From positions 5,146,001-5,210,000 of the forward strand of contig NZ_JARUND010000001.1 in NCBI RefSeq assembly GCF_036898825.1: DNA of 64,000 nt, in the 5' to 3' direction. Shown here in pieces: positions 1 through 9,278 of this stretch (its first letter is position 1; each line of letters starts with the position of its first letter). Source of the stretch: Streptomyces sp. B21-083. Its GTDB lineage: Bacteria; Actinomycetota; Actinomycetes; Streptomycetales; Streptomycetaceae. The notes under the pieces are model-generated. The model was not told the origin of the DNA. It did not search any database and saw nothing but the letters and a program-made list of their open reading frames with translations. The position numbers were made by a program, and so were the translations under genes.

Positions 1-3000
1 TACCGGGGGTTGGCCCCCTTCGGCTCGGACGACCGGGACCTGTTCTTCGGACGGGACGAACTCGTCGTCGAGCTGCTGCGGTTGGTGCGGGAACACCGGT
101 TCGCGGTGGTGTTCGGGGCGTCGGGGAGCGGGAAGTCGTCACTGCTGCGGGCCGGCCTGATACCCCGCCTCCAGCAGGAGAGCGCCTGCCAGGGGCAGCA
201 GCGGTCCGGCCCCGCCGTGGTGCGGGTGTTCACGCCCGGCGAGCGGCCCGCCGAGACGTACGGGCAGCTGCTGAGCCCCGCCGAGGGCGCGCCGGAGAGC
301 TGGGTGGTGGTCGATCAGTTCGAGGAGGTCTTCACCCTGTGCCACGACCGCGCCGAGCGGGCCCGGTTCGTCGACCTCCTGCTCGCCGCCCGCGCCCCGG
401 ACAGCCGGTTGCGCGTCCTGGTGTCCGTACGGGCCGACTTCTACGCCCGCTGCGCCGAGCACCGGGAGTTCGCCGACGCGCTCGCCGGGGCCGGGCTGCT
501 GGTCGGGGCGATGACGGCGGACGAACTGCGGGAGGCGGTGACCAGACCGGCGGCGGCCGTCGGGCTCCTGGTCGAACGGGAGCTGACCGCGCGGATCGTC
601 GACGAGGTCCTGGACCGGCCGGGCGCGCTGCCGATGCTGTCGCACGTGCTGCTGGAGACCTGGCGGCGGCGCCGGGGCCGACTGCTGACGCTGGCCGCGT
701 ACGAGGCGGCGGGCGGGGTGCGCGGGGCGATCGCGGCGAGCGCGGAGGAGGTGTACGGGCAGCTGACTCCCGCCCAGGCGCGCTGCGCACGGCGGTTGCT
801 GCTGCGGATGGTCGAGCCGGGGCAGGGCAGCGCCGACACCCGGCGCCCGCTGACCCGGGCCGAACTGGCGGAGTCGACGACCGACCCGGATGTGCCCGTG
901 GTGGTGGAACGGCTGGCCAGGGCCCGGCTCCTCACCGCCGACGAGACGGGCGTCCAGCTCGCCCACGAGGCGCTGATCACCTGCTGGCCGAGGCTGCGCG
1001 ACTGGATCGAGGCGGACCGGGAGTGGCTGGGCCACCATCGGCGACTGGCCGAGGAGGTCCGGCTCTGGCTGGAGCACGACCGTGACCCGGGCGCGCTGGT
1101 CCGGGGCAGCAGACTGGCCCGCGCCGAGGAACTGTTCGCGGGGGAACCGGCCGGCGAAGGGGGCCGGCTCACCTCGGCCGAGCGGGAGTTCCTCGACGCG
1201 GCGCTCGCGGCCCGCGTCGCGGAGTCCCGGGCCGCCGCCCGCACCACCCGGCGCTCGCGCGTCCTGGTCGCCGCGCTGTCCGCCGTACTGGCGCTGGCTC
1301 TGCTGGGTGGGCTGGCCGCCTGGCACCTGGGCGCCGACAACGCGCGCCACCACACCGACATCGCCGCCCGCCGGGTCGCGGACCTCGCCGACGCGATGCG
1401 GACGACCGACCCGCGCACCGCGATGCTGCTGAGCGTCGCCGCCTGGCGCGTCTCGCCGCTCCCGGAGGCCCGCCGGGCGCTGCTCGGCTCCCTCGCCCAG
1501 GCGGAACACGCCGTGTTCACCGACCCGGCGCCCGGTGACAGCCCGGCGCGGTTCCTCGCCGACTCCGGTCGTACGCTGCTCAGCGCCGCCGGCCGCACCT
1601 GGCGGACCTGGGACGTGGCCGGGGTCCGCAGCACCGGCTCCGGACCGCTGCCGGCCGGCGAGGTGATCGCGGCCGGCCCCGACGCCCGGGTCCTCGCGAT
1701 CGCCGGGGACGCCGGAATCCGCCTGTGGGACACGGCCACCGGCCGCTGGACCGGAGATCCGCGCCCCCTCTCCCTCACCTCTGTCACGGACCTCGCGGCG
1801 GGCGCCCAGATCGTGAGCGACATCTACGACGACCGGGTACGTCTGCGGTCCGTCACCGACGGCCACGTGCTGTTCGAGGGCCGGGCGGCGGGCCTGGTGA
1901 CCCCGGCCGTGAGCGCCGACGGCCGGCTGGCCGCCGTCTGCCCCGAGGGCGGTTCCCCGCAGGTCTGGGACATCGCCCGCCGACGCGTCCGACCCGGCCC
2001 CTGGGACCGCGCCCGAGGCCTGTGCGAGGAGGTGGAGGCGACTGCCCTGGTGTTCGGTGCCGGCGGCGACCGGCTCGCCGCGCTCTCGGAGTCGGGCGTG
2101 ACGGTGTGGGACACCGCGTCCGCCCGCGAGATCGCCCACCTCGACGAACCGGGCGCCGGGCGGGCCGCGTTCACCCCGGACGGCGCCTTCCTCGCGACGG
2201 CGGGCGGCGCCGAGATCCGGGTGTGGCGGCTGTCCGACCCGGCGGCCCCCGTGTTCCGGCACTCCCTCAACAACCAGCACCTGTACGCGATTTCGTGGGA
2301 CCCCGTCCGCCGCACCACCCTGCGCTACCTCGAAGGCGGCGCCGTCCACTGCCTGGAACTGGGGATGGCGGTCACCCCCGCCTGGCACCAGGACGCGCGG
2401 GCGGCGGTACGGGTCAGCCCCGACGCCCGTACGTACGCCACCGCCGAACTCAACCCCGAACGCACCACCGGCGCCCGCTACCGTTTCGAACTCCGGGCCA
2501 CCTCCGACGGCCGCCTCCTGCGCACCCTCCCCGCCCCGCCCCCGCCCGTCTCGGCGGACCCCGCCACCCCCGTGATCCCCGAGGACACGCTGGCCCTCCT
2601 CGCGTTCAGCCCCGACGGTCACGCGCTCTCCTACGGTGTCTCCGCGCCCGGCAGGGAGGCGTCCCCGCAACGCCTCACCGTGTGGGACCTGACCCGTGAC
2701 CGGGTCCGGGCGACCCTGGAACTCGCGACCCCCGAGTCCGCCGCCCCGGTGATCGCCCTGGCCCTGGGCCCCGAAGGCTCCACCGTGTACGCGGCCCGGA
2801 TGCCGGTCCTGGGCGCCCTGCGCGACGAGGCGTGGGACACCGGAACGGGCCGCAGGACCACCGTCCTGACCGGGCTCACCAGCGGCCACCTGGCCGTGCA
2901 CCCGGCCGGTGGCCTCCTCGTCGGTGACAACCGCACGGCGGATCCCCGCACGGGGAACGTCACCGGCAAGGGCCTGGTCCAGGGCGAACAGATCAGCGCC

Positions 3001-3471
3001 CTCGCCTTCTCCCCCGACGGTTCACGCCTCGCCGCGGGCGACCTGACCGGCCGCGTCGCCCTGTGGGACGGGGAGTTGGACGAGCGTACGGGCATCCTGC
3101 GCAACGTCTTCCCCGCTCCCCTGGGCGCGGAACCGGAAGCGGTGAGCGCGCTGGTCCTCAGCCCCGACGGCGCCACCCTCGCGGTCGGCGGCGGCGCCGG
3201 CACCCTCCAGCTCTGGGACATCGCCACCCAGCAGCCCCTGGGCGGCCCGCTGACCACGCCGGGCGAGCCGGTCGACACCCTCGCCTTCAGCCCCGACAGC
3301 GGCACGCTGTACGCGGGGAGCGCGCACGTCCCGCTTCAGCGGTACGCCGTCGATCCGGAGCGCGCGGTCGCCCGGATGTGCGCCCGCGCGGGCACGGGGG
3401 CGGAGCTTTCGCGGGAGCAGTGGCGGGTTTACGTTCCGGAGGTGGCGTACCGCCGGGTGTGCGTCAGTTGA
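1..3471 (+). CDS. nSTAND1 NTPase / TM / WD40-repeat protein (5' end outside window)
   Basis: The frame is open from base 1, so the true start lies upstream. The first visible residues (YRGLAPFGSDDRDLFFGRD) align with residue ~107 onward of the full-length paralogue at 4885-8703, whose N-terminus is a DNA-binding-like domain. Visible parts in order: P-loop GASGSGKSS with a Walker B-like VVVDQFEE (nSTAND1 family), a helical STAND arm, one membrane segment near in-window residues 420-440 (SAVLALALLGGLAAW), then WD40-like blades to the C-terminus, several ending in LWD or VWD. STAND proteins are signal-transducing NTPase switches, and the WD40 part is usually the sensor. The membrane segment suggests a cytoplasmic NTPase and an outside propeller, though the topology is inferred. 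The stop overlaps the end of the convergent glucanase gene by 8 bp. The ligand and output are unknown. Confidence 0.85.
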   Translation, partial: YRGLAPFGSDDRDLFFGRDELVVELLRLVREHRFAVVFGASGSGKSSLLRAGLIPRLQQESACQGQQRSGPAVVRVFTPGERPAETYGQLLSPAEGAPESWVVVDQFEEVFTLCHDRAERARFVDLLLAARAPDSRLRVLVSVRADFYARCAEHREFADALAGAGLLVGAMTADELREAVTRPAAAVGLLVERELTARIVDEVLDRPGALPMLSHVLLETWRRRRGRLLTLAAYEAAGGVRGAIAASAEEVYGQLTPAQARCARRLLLRMVEPGQGSADTRRPLTRAELAESTTDPDVPVVVERLARARLLTADETGVQLAHEALITCWPRLRDWIEADREWLGHHRRLAEEVRLWLEHDRDPGALVRGSRLARAEELFAGEPAGEGGRLTSAEREFLDAALAARVAESRAAARTTRRSRVLVAALSAVLALALLGGLAAWHLGADNARHHTDIAARRVADLADAMRTTDPRTAMLLSVAAWRVSPLPEARRALLGSLAQAEHAVFTDPAPGDSPARFLADSGRTLLSAAGRTWRTWDVAGVRSTGSGPLPAGEVIAAGPDARVLAIAGDAGIRLWDTATGRWTGDPRPLSLTSVTDLAAGAQIVSDIYDDRVRLRSVTDGHVLFEGRAAGLVTPAVSADGRLAAVCPEGGSPQVWDIARRRVRPGPWDRARGLCEEVEATALVFGAGGDRLAALSESGVTVWDTASAREIAHLDEPGAGRAAFTPDGAFLATAGGAEIRVWRLSDPAAPVFRHSLNNQHLYAISWDPVRRTTLRYLEGGAVHCLELGMAVTPAWHQDARAAVRVSPDARTYATAELNPERTTGARYRFELRATSDGRLLRTLPAPPPPVSADPATPVIPEDTLALLAFSPDGHALSYGVSAPGREASPQRLTVWDLTRDRVRATLELATPESAAPVIALALGPEGSTVYAARMPVLGALRDEAWDTGTGRRTTVLTGLTSGHLAVHPAGGLLVGDNRTADPRTGNVTGKGLVQGEQISALAFSPDGSRLAAGDLTGRVALWDGELDERTGILRNVFPAPLGAEPEAVSALVLSPDGATLAVGGGAGTLQLWDIATQQPLGGPLTTPGEPVDTLAFSPDSGTLYAGSAHVPLQRYAVDPERAVARMCARAGTGAELSREQWRVYVPEVAYRRVCVS

Positions 3472-4669
3472 ACGGGTCGAGGGTGATGTACGCCGTCTGC
3501 GGTGAGCCGTCGTTGACCAGCGACTCGTGGTGGCCGACGTCGTCGAAGGCGAAGGCGTACGCCGTGCCGTCGGCCATCTGGGCGTGGATCTTCCGGGCGT
3601 AGTGGTTGGTCACGGCGTCCTGGTAGAAGCCGGCCGAACTCGTGTCGGGCTGGCTGGAGTTGGTCAGGAGCGTGGAGCGGTTGTAGCCGGCGCACAGGGT
3701 GCGGGAGATCGGGCCGCGCACCAGGTCGTTCGGTGCGTCCAGGAGTTTGTGGCAGCCGAAGATGCTGTCGGCGTCGGGCTTCTGGAAGCTGGTGACGACA
3801 GCGCCGGCGCCGTTGGTGAAGTTCATGACGTTGCCCGAGACCCGGCCGTAGTACTTGGTGCCCGGCTGGTCGGCGAACGGGGTCACCGTCAGCGTGGAGC
3901 TGGCGTACTTGGTCCACACGCGGTTGACGTAGTCGTCCATGACGGTGCTCGGCAGGGCGCCTGACTCGATGCCGTGGCCGGGCGAGAGGGCGCGCAGGAT
4001 GGTGCCGTCGGACCGGGTTCTGATGAGGTTGGCCCAGCCGCCGGGCTGGCCCTTCAGGGCGTTGAAGAACCCGGCGTAGCCGCCCGCCTTCAGATGGCCG
4101 GTGTTCTTGACGGTGCCGGAGGTGTTCTTGACGCCCACGGCGTAGGGGGCCGAGAACATGTCCACCTGTGTGCTGTTGATCCACAGACCGGCGTCGCTCA
4201 GCGTGTACTCGGTCCAGTTGAAGAGGATGTTCGCGTTGGGGTCGGAGGGGTTCTGCACGGCTGGCTGGACCAGGCCGCCGGTGGTCAGCTTGAACACGAG
4301 TTTCTGGCCGTAGGAGAAGTAGACGCGGCCGGAGAACTTCGGCATCCGGAGCGTCATCGACGACCCGTTGGCCGGCCCGGTGATCGACGCGTCGGGCGCG
4401 GGGGTCGGCGGGTTGCCGCCGCCGGGCCAGGCGTGGAACGTGCCGTTCGCGTCCGCCCAGCCCTGCTGGCCGGTCGAGAGCAGGGTCCCGATGTTGTAGA
4501 CGTAGACCTGGTCACCGCGCCCGGAGTCGTTCCGGAACTGGAGCGGGATGGTCGTGGGCACCGCGGCTTCCGCGTGGGGCGCGGGCCCCGCCGCCGTGAG
4601 CCCCGTGGCGACGGCCGCCGCGGCGACCAGGGGCACCAGTACGCTCCGTACTTTCCCTTGGGCAAACAC
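3464..4669 (-). CDS. Secreted beta-1,3-glucanase, GH64 (laminaripentaose-producing type)
   Basis: This is a glycoside hydrolase family 64 protein of about 400 aa that should cut beta-1,3-glucan (laminarin, fungal walls) outside the cell. A GTG at 4669 is chosen because a GGAGGA ribosome site lies 5 nt upstream. An in-frame ATG 14 codons earlier (4711) has no such site and sits on the upstream palindrome region. The N-terminus is a signal peptide ending near AHAEAA-like residues (APHAEAAVP). The GH64 catalytic region is recognisable from WTEYTL followed by TQVDMFSAP, the segments that carry the catalytic Glu and Asp in the family. No carbohydrate-binding module follows. The gene lies between the two nSTAND1-WD40 genes on the opposite strand. 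A perfect 16-bp CG-centred palindrome just upstream (4715-4730) predicts LacI-family control by sugar. Confidence 0.9.
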   Translation of the reverse strand: MFAQGKVRSVLVPLVAAAAVATGLTAAGPAPHAEAAVPTTIPLQFRNDSGRGDQVYVYNIGTLLSTGQQGWADANGTFHAWPGGGNPPTPAPDASITGPANGSSMTLRMPKFSGRVYFSYGQKLVFKLTTGGLVQPAVQNPSDPNANILFNWTEYTLSDAGLWINSTQVDMFSAPYAVGVKNTSGTVKNTGHLKAGGYAGFFNALKGQPGGWANLIRTRSDGTILRALSPGHGIESGALPSTVMDDYVNRVWTKYASSTLTVTPFADQPGTKYYGRVSGNVMNFTNGAGAVVTSFQKPDADSIFGCHKLLDAPNDLVRGPISRTLCAGYNRSTLLTNSSQPDTSSAGFYQDAVTNHYARKIHAQMADGTAYAFAFDDVGHHESLVNDGSPQTAYITLDPFN

Positions 4670-4714
4670 GTTCGTCCTCCTCGTGTCGCTTTCCCGAGAG
4701 CTTCCGACCACCTT

Positions 4715-4730
4715 CTGAGAGCGCTCTCAG
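4715..4730. promoter_or_regulatory. LacI-type operator palindrome upstream of GH64 gene
   Basis: CTGAGAGCGCTCTCAG is a perfect 16-bp palindrome centred on CG, 45 bp before the glucanase start. LacI-family repressors in Streptomyces (CebR-like) bind sites of the form GGGAGCGCTCCC, and this has the same CG-centred core. Control of the glucanase by a beta-glucan oligosaccharide sensor is inferred. Confidence 0.6.
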
Positions 4731-4884
4731 GCTGCTCGCGTGAACGGAGCACGTCAAGGTCTAGACCGGATGGTTGCTTCTTCGTGCTGTCGTCAACGCC
4801 ACATCAAGGTCGGTTTACGACGTCGGCGTACGAATCGTAAATTGACCACCTGAACATCGCTTTCACCCGGATGGTGGTAATCCC

Positions 4885-7800
4885 GTGGGGCGTCCCGAAA
4901 GACCGCTGGACCCCGACGCCGGCCCCGTGCAGCGGCTCGCGCACGAGCTGCGCGAGCTGCGCGGGGCGGCGGGCGGGCCGTCGTACCGGACGATGACCGA
5001 GGTGGCCGGCTGCTCGGTGAGCTCGCTGTCCGAGGCGGCGGCCGGGCGGAAACTGCCCTCGTTCACCGTCTTCCAGGGATACGTACGGGCTTGCGGCGGC
5101 GATCTCGGCGAGTGGGAACCCCGGTGGAAGGACGCCGACGCGCAAGCCGCCGGAACCGTGCGCGAGGAAGCGCCGGACGCGGCACCCCCGTACCGCGGAC
5201 TGGCCCGCTTCGAACCCGGCGACCACGCCCTCTTCTTCGGCCGGGACCGGCTCGTCGAGGAGGCGCGGGAACTGGTGTGCACCCACCGGTTCGCCGTCCT
5301 GTTCGGGGCGTCCGGGAGCGGGAAGTCGTCGCTGCTGAGGGCCGGACTGATACCCCACCTGCGCGCCGAGATCGCGCGCGCCGGGGCCCCGGCCGCGCTC
5401 CGGGTGCTGACCCCCGGGGCCGCGCCGGCACGGACGTACGGCCATCTGCTGACCCCGAAGGACGGCGAGCCGGAGAGCTGGGTCGTGGTGGACCAGTTCG
5501 AAGAGGTCTTCACCCTCTGCCGCGACTCACGGGAGCGCTCCCACTTCATCGACCTGCTGCTCGCCGCCCGGAACCCGGACAGCCGGCTGCGGGTGCTCAT
5601 CGCCGTACGCGCCGACTTCTACGCCCGCTGCGCCGAGCACCGGGAACTCGCCGACGCCCTGCGCGGCGCGGGGCTGCCGGTCGGCCCGATGAGCGCGGAG
5701 GAGCTGCGCGAGGCGGTCGTCGGACCGGCCCAGGCCGCCGGACTGCTGGTGGAACGGGACCTGACCGCGCGGATCGTCGACGAGGTCCAGGACCAGCCGG
5801 GCGCGCTGCCCATGCTGTCCCACGCCCTCCTGGAGACCTGGCGCCGCCGCCGCAGCCGCATGCTCACCCTGACGGGGTACGAGGCGGTCGGCGGCGTCCT
5901 CGGCGCCATCGCCGCGACCGCCGAGGACGTGTACGGCAGGCTGTCCGAGGCCGAGGCACGCACCGCCCGCCAGTTGCTGCTGCGCCTGATCGAGCCCGGC
6001 CAGGGCAACGCCGACACCCGGCGCCCCCTGGTCCGCGCCGAACTCGACGACTGGAACGGCGACGACGTGCCCGTGGTGGTGGACAGGCTGGCCCGCGCCC
6101 GCCTTGTCACCGTCGACGAGGACGGCGTCCAGCTCGCCCACGAGGCGCTCATCACCTGCTGGCCGAGGCTGCGCGGCTGGATCGAGGAGGACCGGGAGCG
6201 GCTGCGCCACCACCGGCGCCTCACCGAGGCCGCCCGCGCCTGGCTGGAGCACGACCGCGACCCCGGCGCCCTCTACCGGGGCAGCCGCCTGGTCCGTGCC
6301 GAGGAACTGTTCGCCGACGACCGCAGCGCGCTGACGGCACCGGAGTGCGCGTTCCTCACGGCCGCCCTGGCAGCCCGCGAGTCGGAACGCCGGGCCGTGA
6401 CCCGGACCGCCCGCCGCTCCCGCACCCTCGTCGGCGCGCTGTCCGCCGTACTGGCGGTGGCGCTCCTGATCGGCCTCGCCGCCTGGCAGCAGGCCGAGGA
6501 CAGCCAGAAGCGGCGCACCGACGACGCGGCCCGCCGGGTCGCCGAGGTCGCCGACGGCCTCCGCACGACCGACCCGCGCACCGCGATGCTGCTGGGCGTC
6601 GCCGCCTGGCGCATCTCGCCGCTGCCCGAGGCCCGGCGCGCCCTCCTGGGCTCTCTCACCCAGCCCGAAAGGGGCACCTTCACCGACCCCGCGACAGCCG
6701 CCGACCCCGTACGACTCCTTCTCGACTCCGGCCGTACGCTGCTCAGTTCGGACGGCGGCAACTGGCGGACCTGGGACCTGGCGACCGGGCGGCACACCGC
6801 CTCGGGCCGCCTCCCGGACGGAGGCGCGGACGCCCTCGTCACCGCCGGGCCGGGCGCCAGGGTGCTCGCCGTCGCCGCGAAGGACGGCGTCCGGCTGTGG
6901 GACGCGACTTCTCGGCACTGGACCGGCGGCTCCCCCCGACTCGCGGCGAACTGGGCGAACGTCCACTTCAGCCCCGACGGCGCCACCTTCCTCGTCAGCA
7001 CCACCGAGGGCCGGGTCCAGCTGCGGTCGGTCGCGGACGGCCGCCTCCTCTACGCGACGCACGGCTCGGCCGACCTGTCCGACGTGGCGTCGGGGCCGGA
7101 CGGCCGACTGGTGGCCCTCTGCCCGGACGGCCGGGCACCGCAGCTGTGGGACCTCCGCGACCGGCGTCTCGTGCACGGCTCATGGGAGCGGTCTCGGAAA
7201 CTCTGCGACGAGAACTCGACGTTGGTGTTCGGAGGGGGCGGCGGCGCGGGCGGGGGCGGCGGCCGGTTCGCGGTTCTCTCGTACACAGGCCGGCGCCCCG
7301 AGGGCAACGGATCCACCGGGACGAGCGGGAACACCGGCCTGCGTGTCTGGGACGCGGACACCGGGCGCCAGGTCGCCGGCATCCGCTCGCTGGGCGTGGA
7401 CTCCGCCGCGTTCAGCCCGGACGGGACGCTGCTGGCGACGGCAGACGACACCGAGGTCCGGGTCTGGCGTCTCGACGGCCGTGCGACGACCCCCGTCTTC
7501 CGGCACGCCCTGAACAACCAGAGCCTCTCGGCCGGCCTCAGCTGGGTGCCCGGCCGCCGTCCGGTGCTGCGCTACCTGGAGGAGCGCACCGTCCACACCC
7601 TCGACCTCGGCCCGGCGGCCACCTCTGCCTGGCGCGCACACCCGGCGGACGACGTCCTGCTCAGCCCGGACGGTCACACGCTGGCCACCGCCGAACGCAC
7701 CACCGGCGCCAACTACCGCTTCCGGCTCCTCGACACCCGCGACGGCCACGACCTGGGCACCCTGCCGTCCCCGCCCGCGCCCGTCTCCGACGACCCCTCC

Positions 7801-8703
7801 ATGCCGGTGGACCCGCCGAGCACGCTCGCCGTGACGTCCTTCAGCCCCGACGGCACGACGTTCGCGTACGGGGTCTCCGCGCCCGGCGTCGAGACGGCGC
7901 CGCAGCCCATCACGGTCTGGGACGTCGGACGCCACCGTGCCCTCACCACCCTGTCCCTGCCGAACGCCGGCTCGGTCGATGGGGCCGTGGAACTGCGTCT
8001 GGGCCCGGCCGGACACCGCCTCTACGTCACCCGTGTATCGGACGTCGGCATACTCGACGAGGAGGTCTGGGACGTCACCCGGCATCGCCGGACCGGCAGG
8101 CTCCATGGGCTGGAGGGCATGCCCCTGGCCATCCGCCCGGACGGGGGCCTCCTCGTCGGCGACAACCGCGCCGTCCGCCTGCCCGCCGGCAAGGTCACCA
8201 GGCCCAGCCTCGTCCAGGGCGCCCGGACCGGCGCCCTGGCCTTCTCCTCGGACGGCTCCCTGCTGGCGGCGGGCGACTGGTCCGGCCGCGTCGCCCTGTG
8301 GGACGGCGACCTCCGGCGCAGCACGGGCGTCATGCGCAGCGTCTTCCCGACCGCCCTCGAAGGGGGCCCGGAGGGAGTCGGCGCGCTGGCTGTCAGCCCC
8401 GACCGCCGCACCTTGGCGGTCGCCGGCGACCAGGGCACTCTCCAGCTGTGGGACATCCCGACCGGCCAGCCCCTGGGCGGCACGCTGACCACCCCCGGCG
8501 ACGCGATCACGACCCTGGCCTTCGCTCCCGACAGCACGACGCTGTACGCGGGGAGCGCCTACGTCCCCCTCCAGCGCTACTCGATAGACCCGGCGGGCGC
8601 GGTACGGCAGGTATGCGACCGAGCGGGCGGCCACGGCCTGACACGGGAACAGTGGCGGACGTACATCCCGGACGCGGGGTTCAAGGGGGTGTGCGGGACC
8701 TAG
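4885..8703 (+). CDS. HTH-like / nSTAND1 NTPase / TM / WD40-repeat protein
   Basis: 1272 aa. The GTG at 4885 is preceded by a weak GGTGGT site and no better in-frame start exists. Residues ~10-80 resemble the XRE-like N-terminal domain common in streptomycete proteins (YRTMTEVAGCSVSSLSEAAAG). The nSTAND1 NTPase follows, with P-loop GASGSGKSS at 141-149 and Walker B with D203 (VVVDQFEE). A basic/helical linker leads to one membrane segment near 515-535, then a long WD40 propeller (about residues 590-1265, blades ending in VWD or LWD). It is a close paralogue of the protein at 1-3471, with the same order and many identical stretches. It carries an extra low-complexity glycine run (~residues 780-795) and a loop insertion in one blade. 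Families of this build are proposed regulators of stress or conflict responses; the signal sensed here is not known. Confidence 0.88.
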   Translation: MGRPERPLDPDAGPVQRLAHELRELRGAAGGPSYRTMTEVAGCSVSSLSEAAAGRKLPSFTVFQGYVRACGGDLGEWEPRWKDADAQAAGTVREEAPDAAPPYRGLARFEPGDHALFFGRDRLVEEARELVCTHRFAVLFGASGSGKSSLLRAGLIPHLRAEIARAGAPAALRVLTPGAAPARTYGHLLTPKDGEPESWVVVDQFEEVFTLCRDSRERSHFIDLLLAARNPDSRLRVLIAVRADFYARCAEHRELADALRGAGLPVGPMSAEELREAVVGPAQAAGLLVERDLTARIVDEVQDQPGALPMLSHALLETWRRRRSRMLTLTGYEAVGGVLGAIAATAEDVYGRLSEAEARTARQLLLRLIEPGQGNADTRRPLVRAELDDWNGDDVPVVVDRLARARLVTVDEDGVQLAHEALITCWPRLRGWIEEDRERLRHHRRLTEAARAWLEHDRDPGALYRGSRLVRAEELFADDRSALTAPECAFLTAALAARESERRAVTRTARRSRTLVGALSAVLAVALLIGLAAWQQAEDSQKRRTDDAARRVAEVADGLRTTDPRTAMLLGVAAWRISPLPEARRALLGSLTQPERGTFTDPATAADPVRLLLDSGRTLLSSDGGNWRTWDLATGRHTASGRLPDGGADALVTAGPGARVLAVAAKDGVRLWDATSRHWTGGSPRLAANWANVHFSPDGATFLVSTTEGRVQLRSVADGRLLYATHGSADLSDVASGPDGRLVALCPDGRAPQLWDLRDRRLVHGSWERSRKLCDENSTLVFGGGGGAGGGGGRFAVLSYTGRRPEGNGSTGTSGNTGLRVWDADTGRQVAGIRSLGVDSAAFSPDGTLLATADDTEVRVWRLDGRATTPVFRHALNNQSLSAGLSWVPGRRPVLRYLEERTVHTLDLGPAATSAWRAHPADDVLLSPDGHTLATAERTTGANYRFRLLDTRDGHDLGTLPSPPAPVSDDPSMPVDPPSTLAVTSFSPDGTTFAYGVSAPGVETAPQPITVWDVGRHRALTTLSLPNAGSVDGAVELRLGPAGHRLYVTRVSDVGILDEEVWDVTRHRRTGRLHGLEGMPLAIRPDGGLLVGDNRAVRLPAGKVTRPSLVQGARTGALAFSSDGSLLAAGDWSGRVALWDGDLRRSTGVMRSVFPTALEGGPEGVGALAVSPDRRTLAVAGDQGTLQLWDIPTGQPLGGTLTTPGDAITTLAFAPDSTTLYAGSAYVPLQRYSIDPAGAVRQVCDRAGGHGLTREQWRTYIPDAGFKGVCGT

Positions 8704-8736
8704 ACGTATGGATCACGAGGGGGTCACTTGCCATCC

Positions 8737-8784
8737 CGGAAACTCGTCTCTTTCCGTACCGGAAACTATCGGCTACTCTTTCCG
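8737..8784. promoter_or_regulatory. Alternating CGGAAA/TTTCCG repeats, probable operator-promoter
   Basis: CGGAAA occurs at 8737-8742 and 8760-8765, and TTTCCG at 8751-8756 and 8779-8784. This gives two copies of CGGAAACT...TTTCCG, the last ending 2 nt before the ATG at 8787. A TACTCT at 8774-8779 could be a -10 box for a leaderless or near-leaderless transcript. The repeats probably bind the winged-helix regulator encoded second in this operon (autoregulation is inferred). Confidence 0.5.
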
Positions 8785-8786
8785 TC

Positions 8787-9278
8787 ATGGAAACAAACGG
8801 GCCACGACTGACGCCGGAACAGGCACGTTCCGCCCTGGCCGACACCGAGCACGTCCGGGCCTCCGCCGCGGCGGTGTCGGCCACACCATGGCCGACCTGG
8901 TTCTTCGTCACGCTCACGCTCTACATCGCCGCGCTTCCGATCACCTACGGAGGCATCACGGCCGAGTCGGACTGGCTGCTGCCGCGCCTCGCCTGGATCG
9001 GCATCATGCTGGCGACCACCGCCGTGTACGGGGCGCTCCTCTCCGTCGCGTCCAGGTCCTGGCGTGACAGGACCGGGGTGGCGCTGCGGTTCGACGTGCT
9101 GCCGAAGCGGGTGACCGTGCCGCTCAAGGTAGGCCTGCCCATGCTGCTGGTGGGGTCGGCGTTCGCGTTCCGGCTCACGGGACGGCCGGCGTGGCTGATC
9201 GCGGCCTCGCTCATCGGCGCCGCCGTGTCCGTCGGCTTCCACCTCACCTTCGTCCGGCTCCACCGGAAGTCCGCGTGA
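8787..9278 (+). CDS. Small integral membrane protein of unknown function
   Basis: 163 aa starting at ATG 8787. After about 35 polar residues come four hydrophobic segments (WFFVTLTLYIAALPITYG; WIGIMLATTAVYGALLSV; VGLPMLLVGSAFAF; LIAASLIGAAVSVGF). There is no signal peptide and no enzymatic motif. The gene overlaps the downstream HTH gene by 4 nt (GTGA), so the two are translationally coupled. Streptomycetes often pair such a membrane protein with a HTH_34 regulator; what the pair senses is not known. There is no clear Shine-Dalgarno site, which fits the short or absent leader suggested by the promoter-like sequence directly upstream. Confidence 0.75.
   Translation: METNGPRLTPEQARSALADTEHVRASAAAVSATPWPTWFFVTLTLYIAALPITYGGITAESDWLLPRLAWIGIMLATTAVYGALLSVASRSWRDRTGVALRFDVLPKRVTVPLKVGLPMLLVGSAFAFRLTGRPAWLIAASLIGAAVSVGFHLTFVRLHRKSA

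Noticed and set aside
139..2901. Long minus-strand frame opposite the first nSTAND1 gene
   Set aside because: Low-complexity Gly/Arg/Pro text typical of antisense frames in G+C-rich DNA; no start site or motif.
5531..5542. GGGAGCGCTCCC, a CebR-like palindrome
   Set aside because: It lies in the middle of the nSTAND1 coding sequence (Arg-Glu-Arg-Ser-His codons) with no promoter nearby; likely chance.
5091..9278. Very long open frame overlapping the second nSTAND1 gene
   Set aside because: Its Arg/Pro-rich translation is a +1 shadow of the WD40 gene; only the last 163 codons (from 8787) are a real gene.
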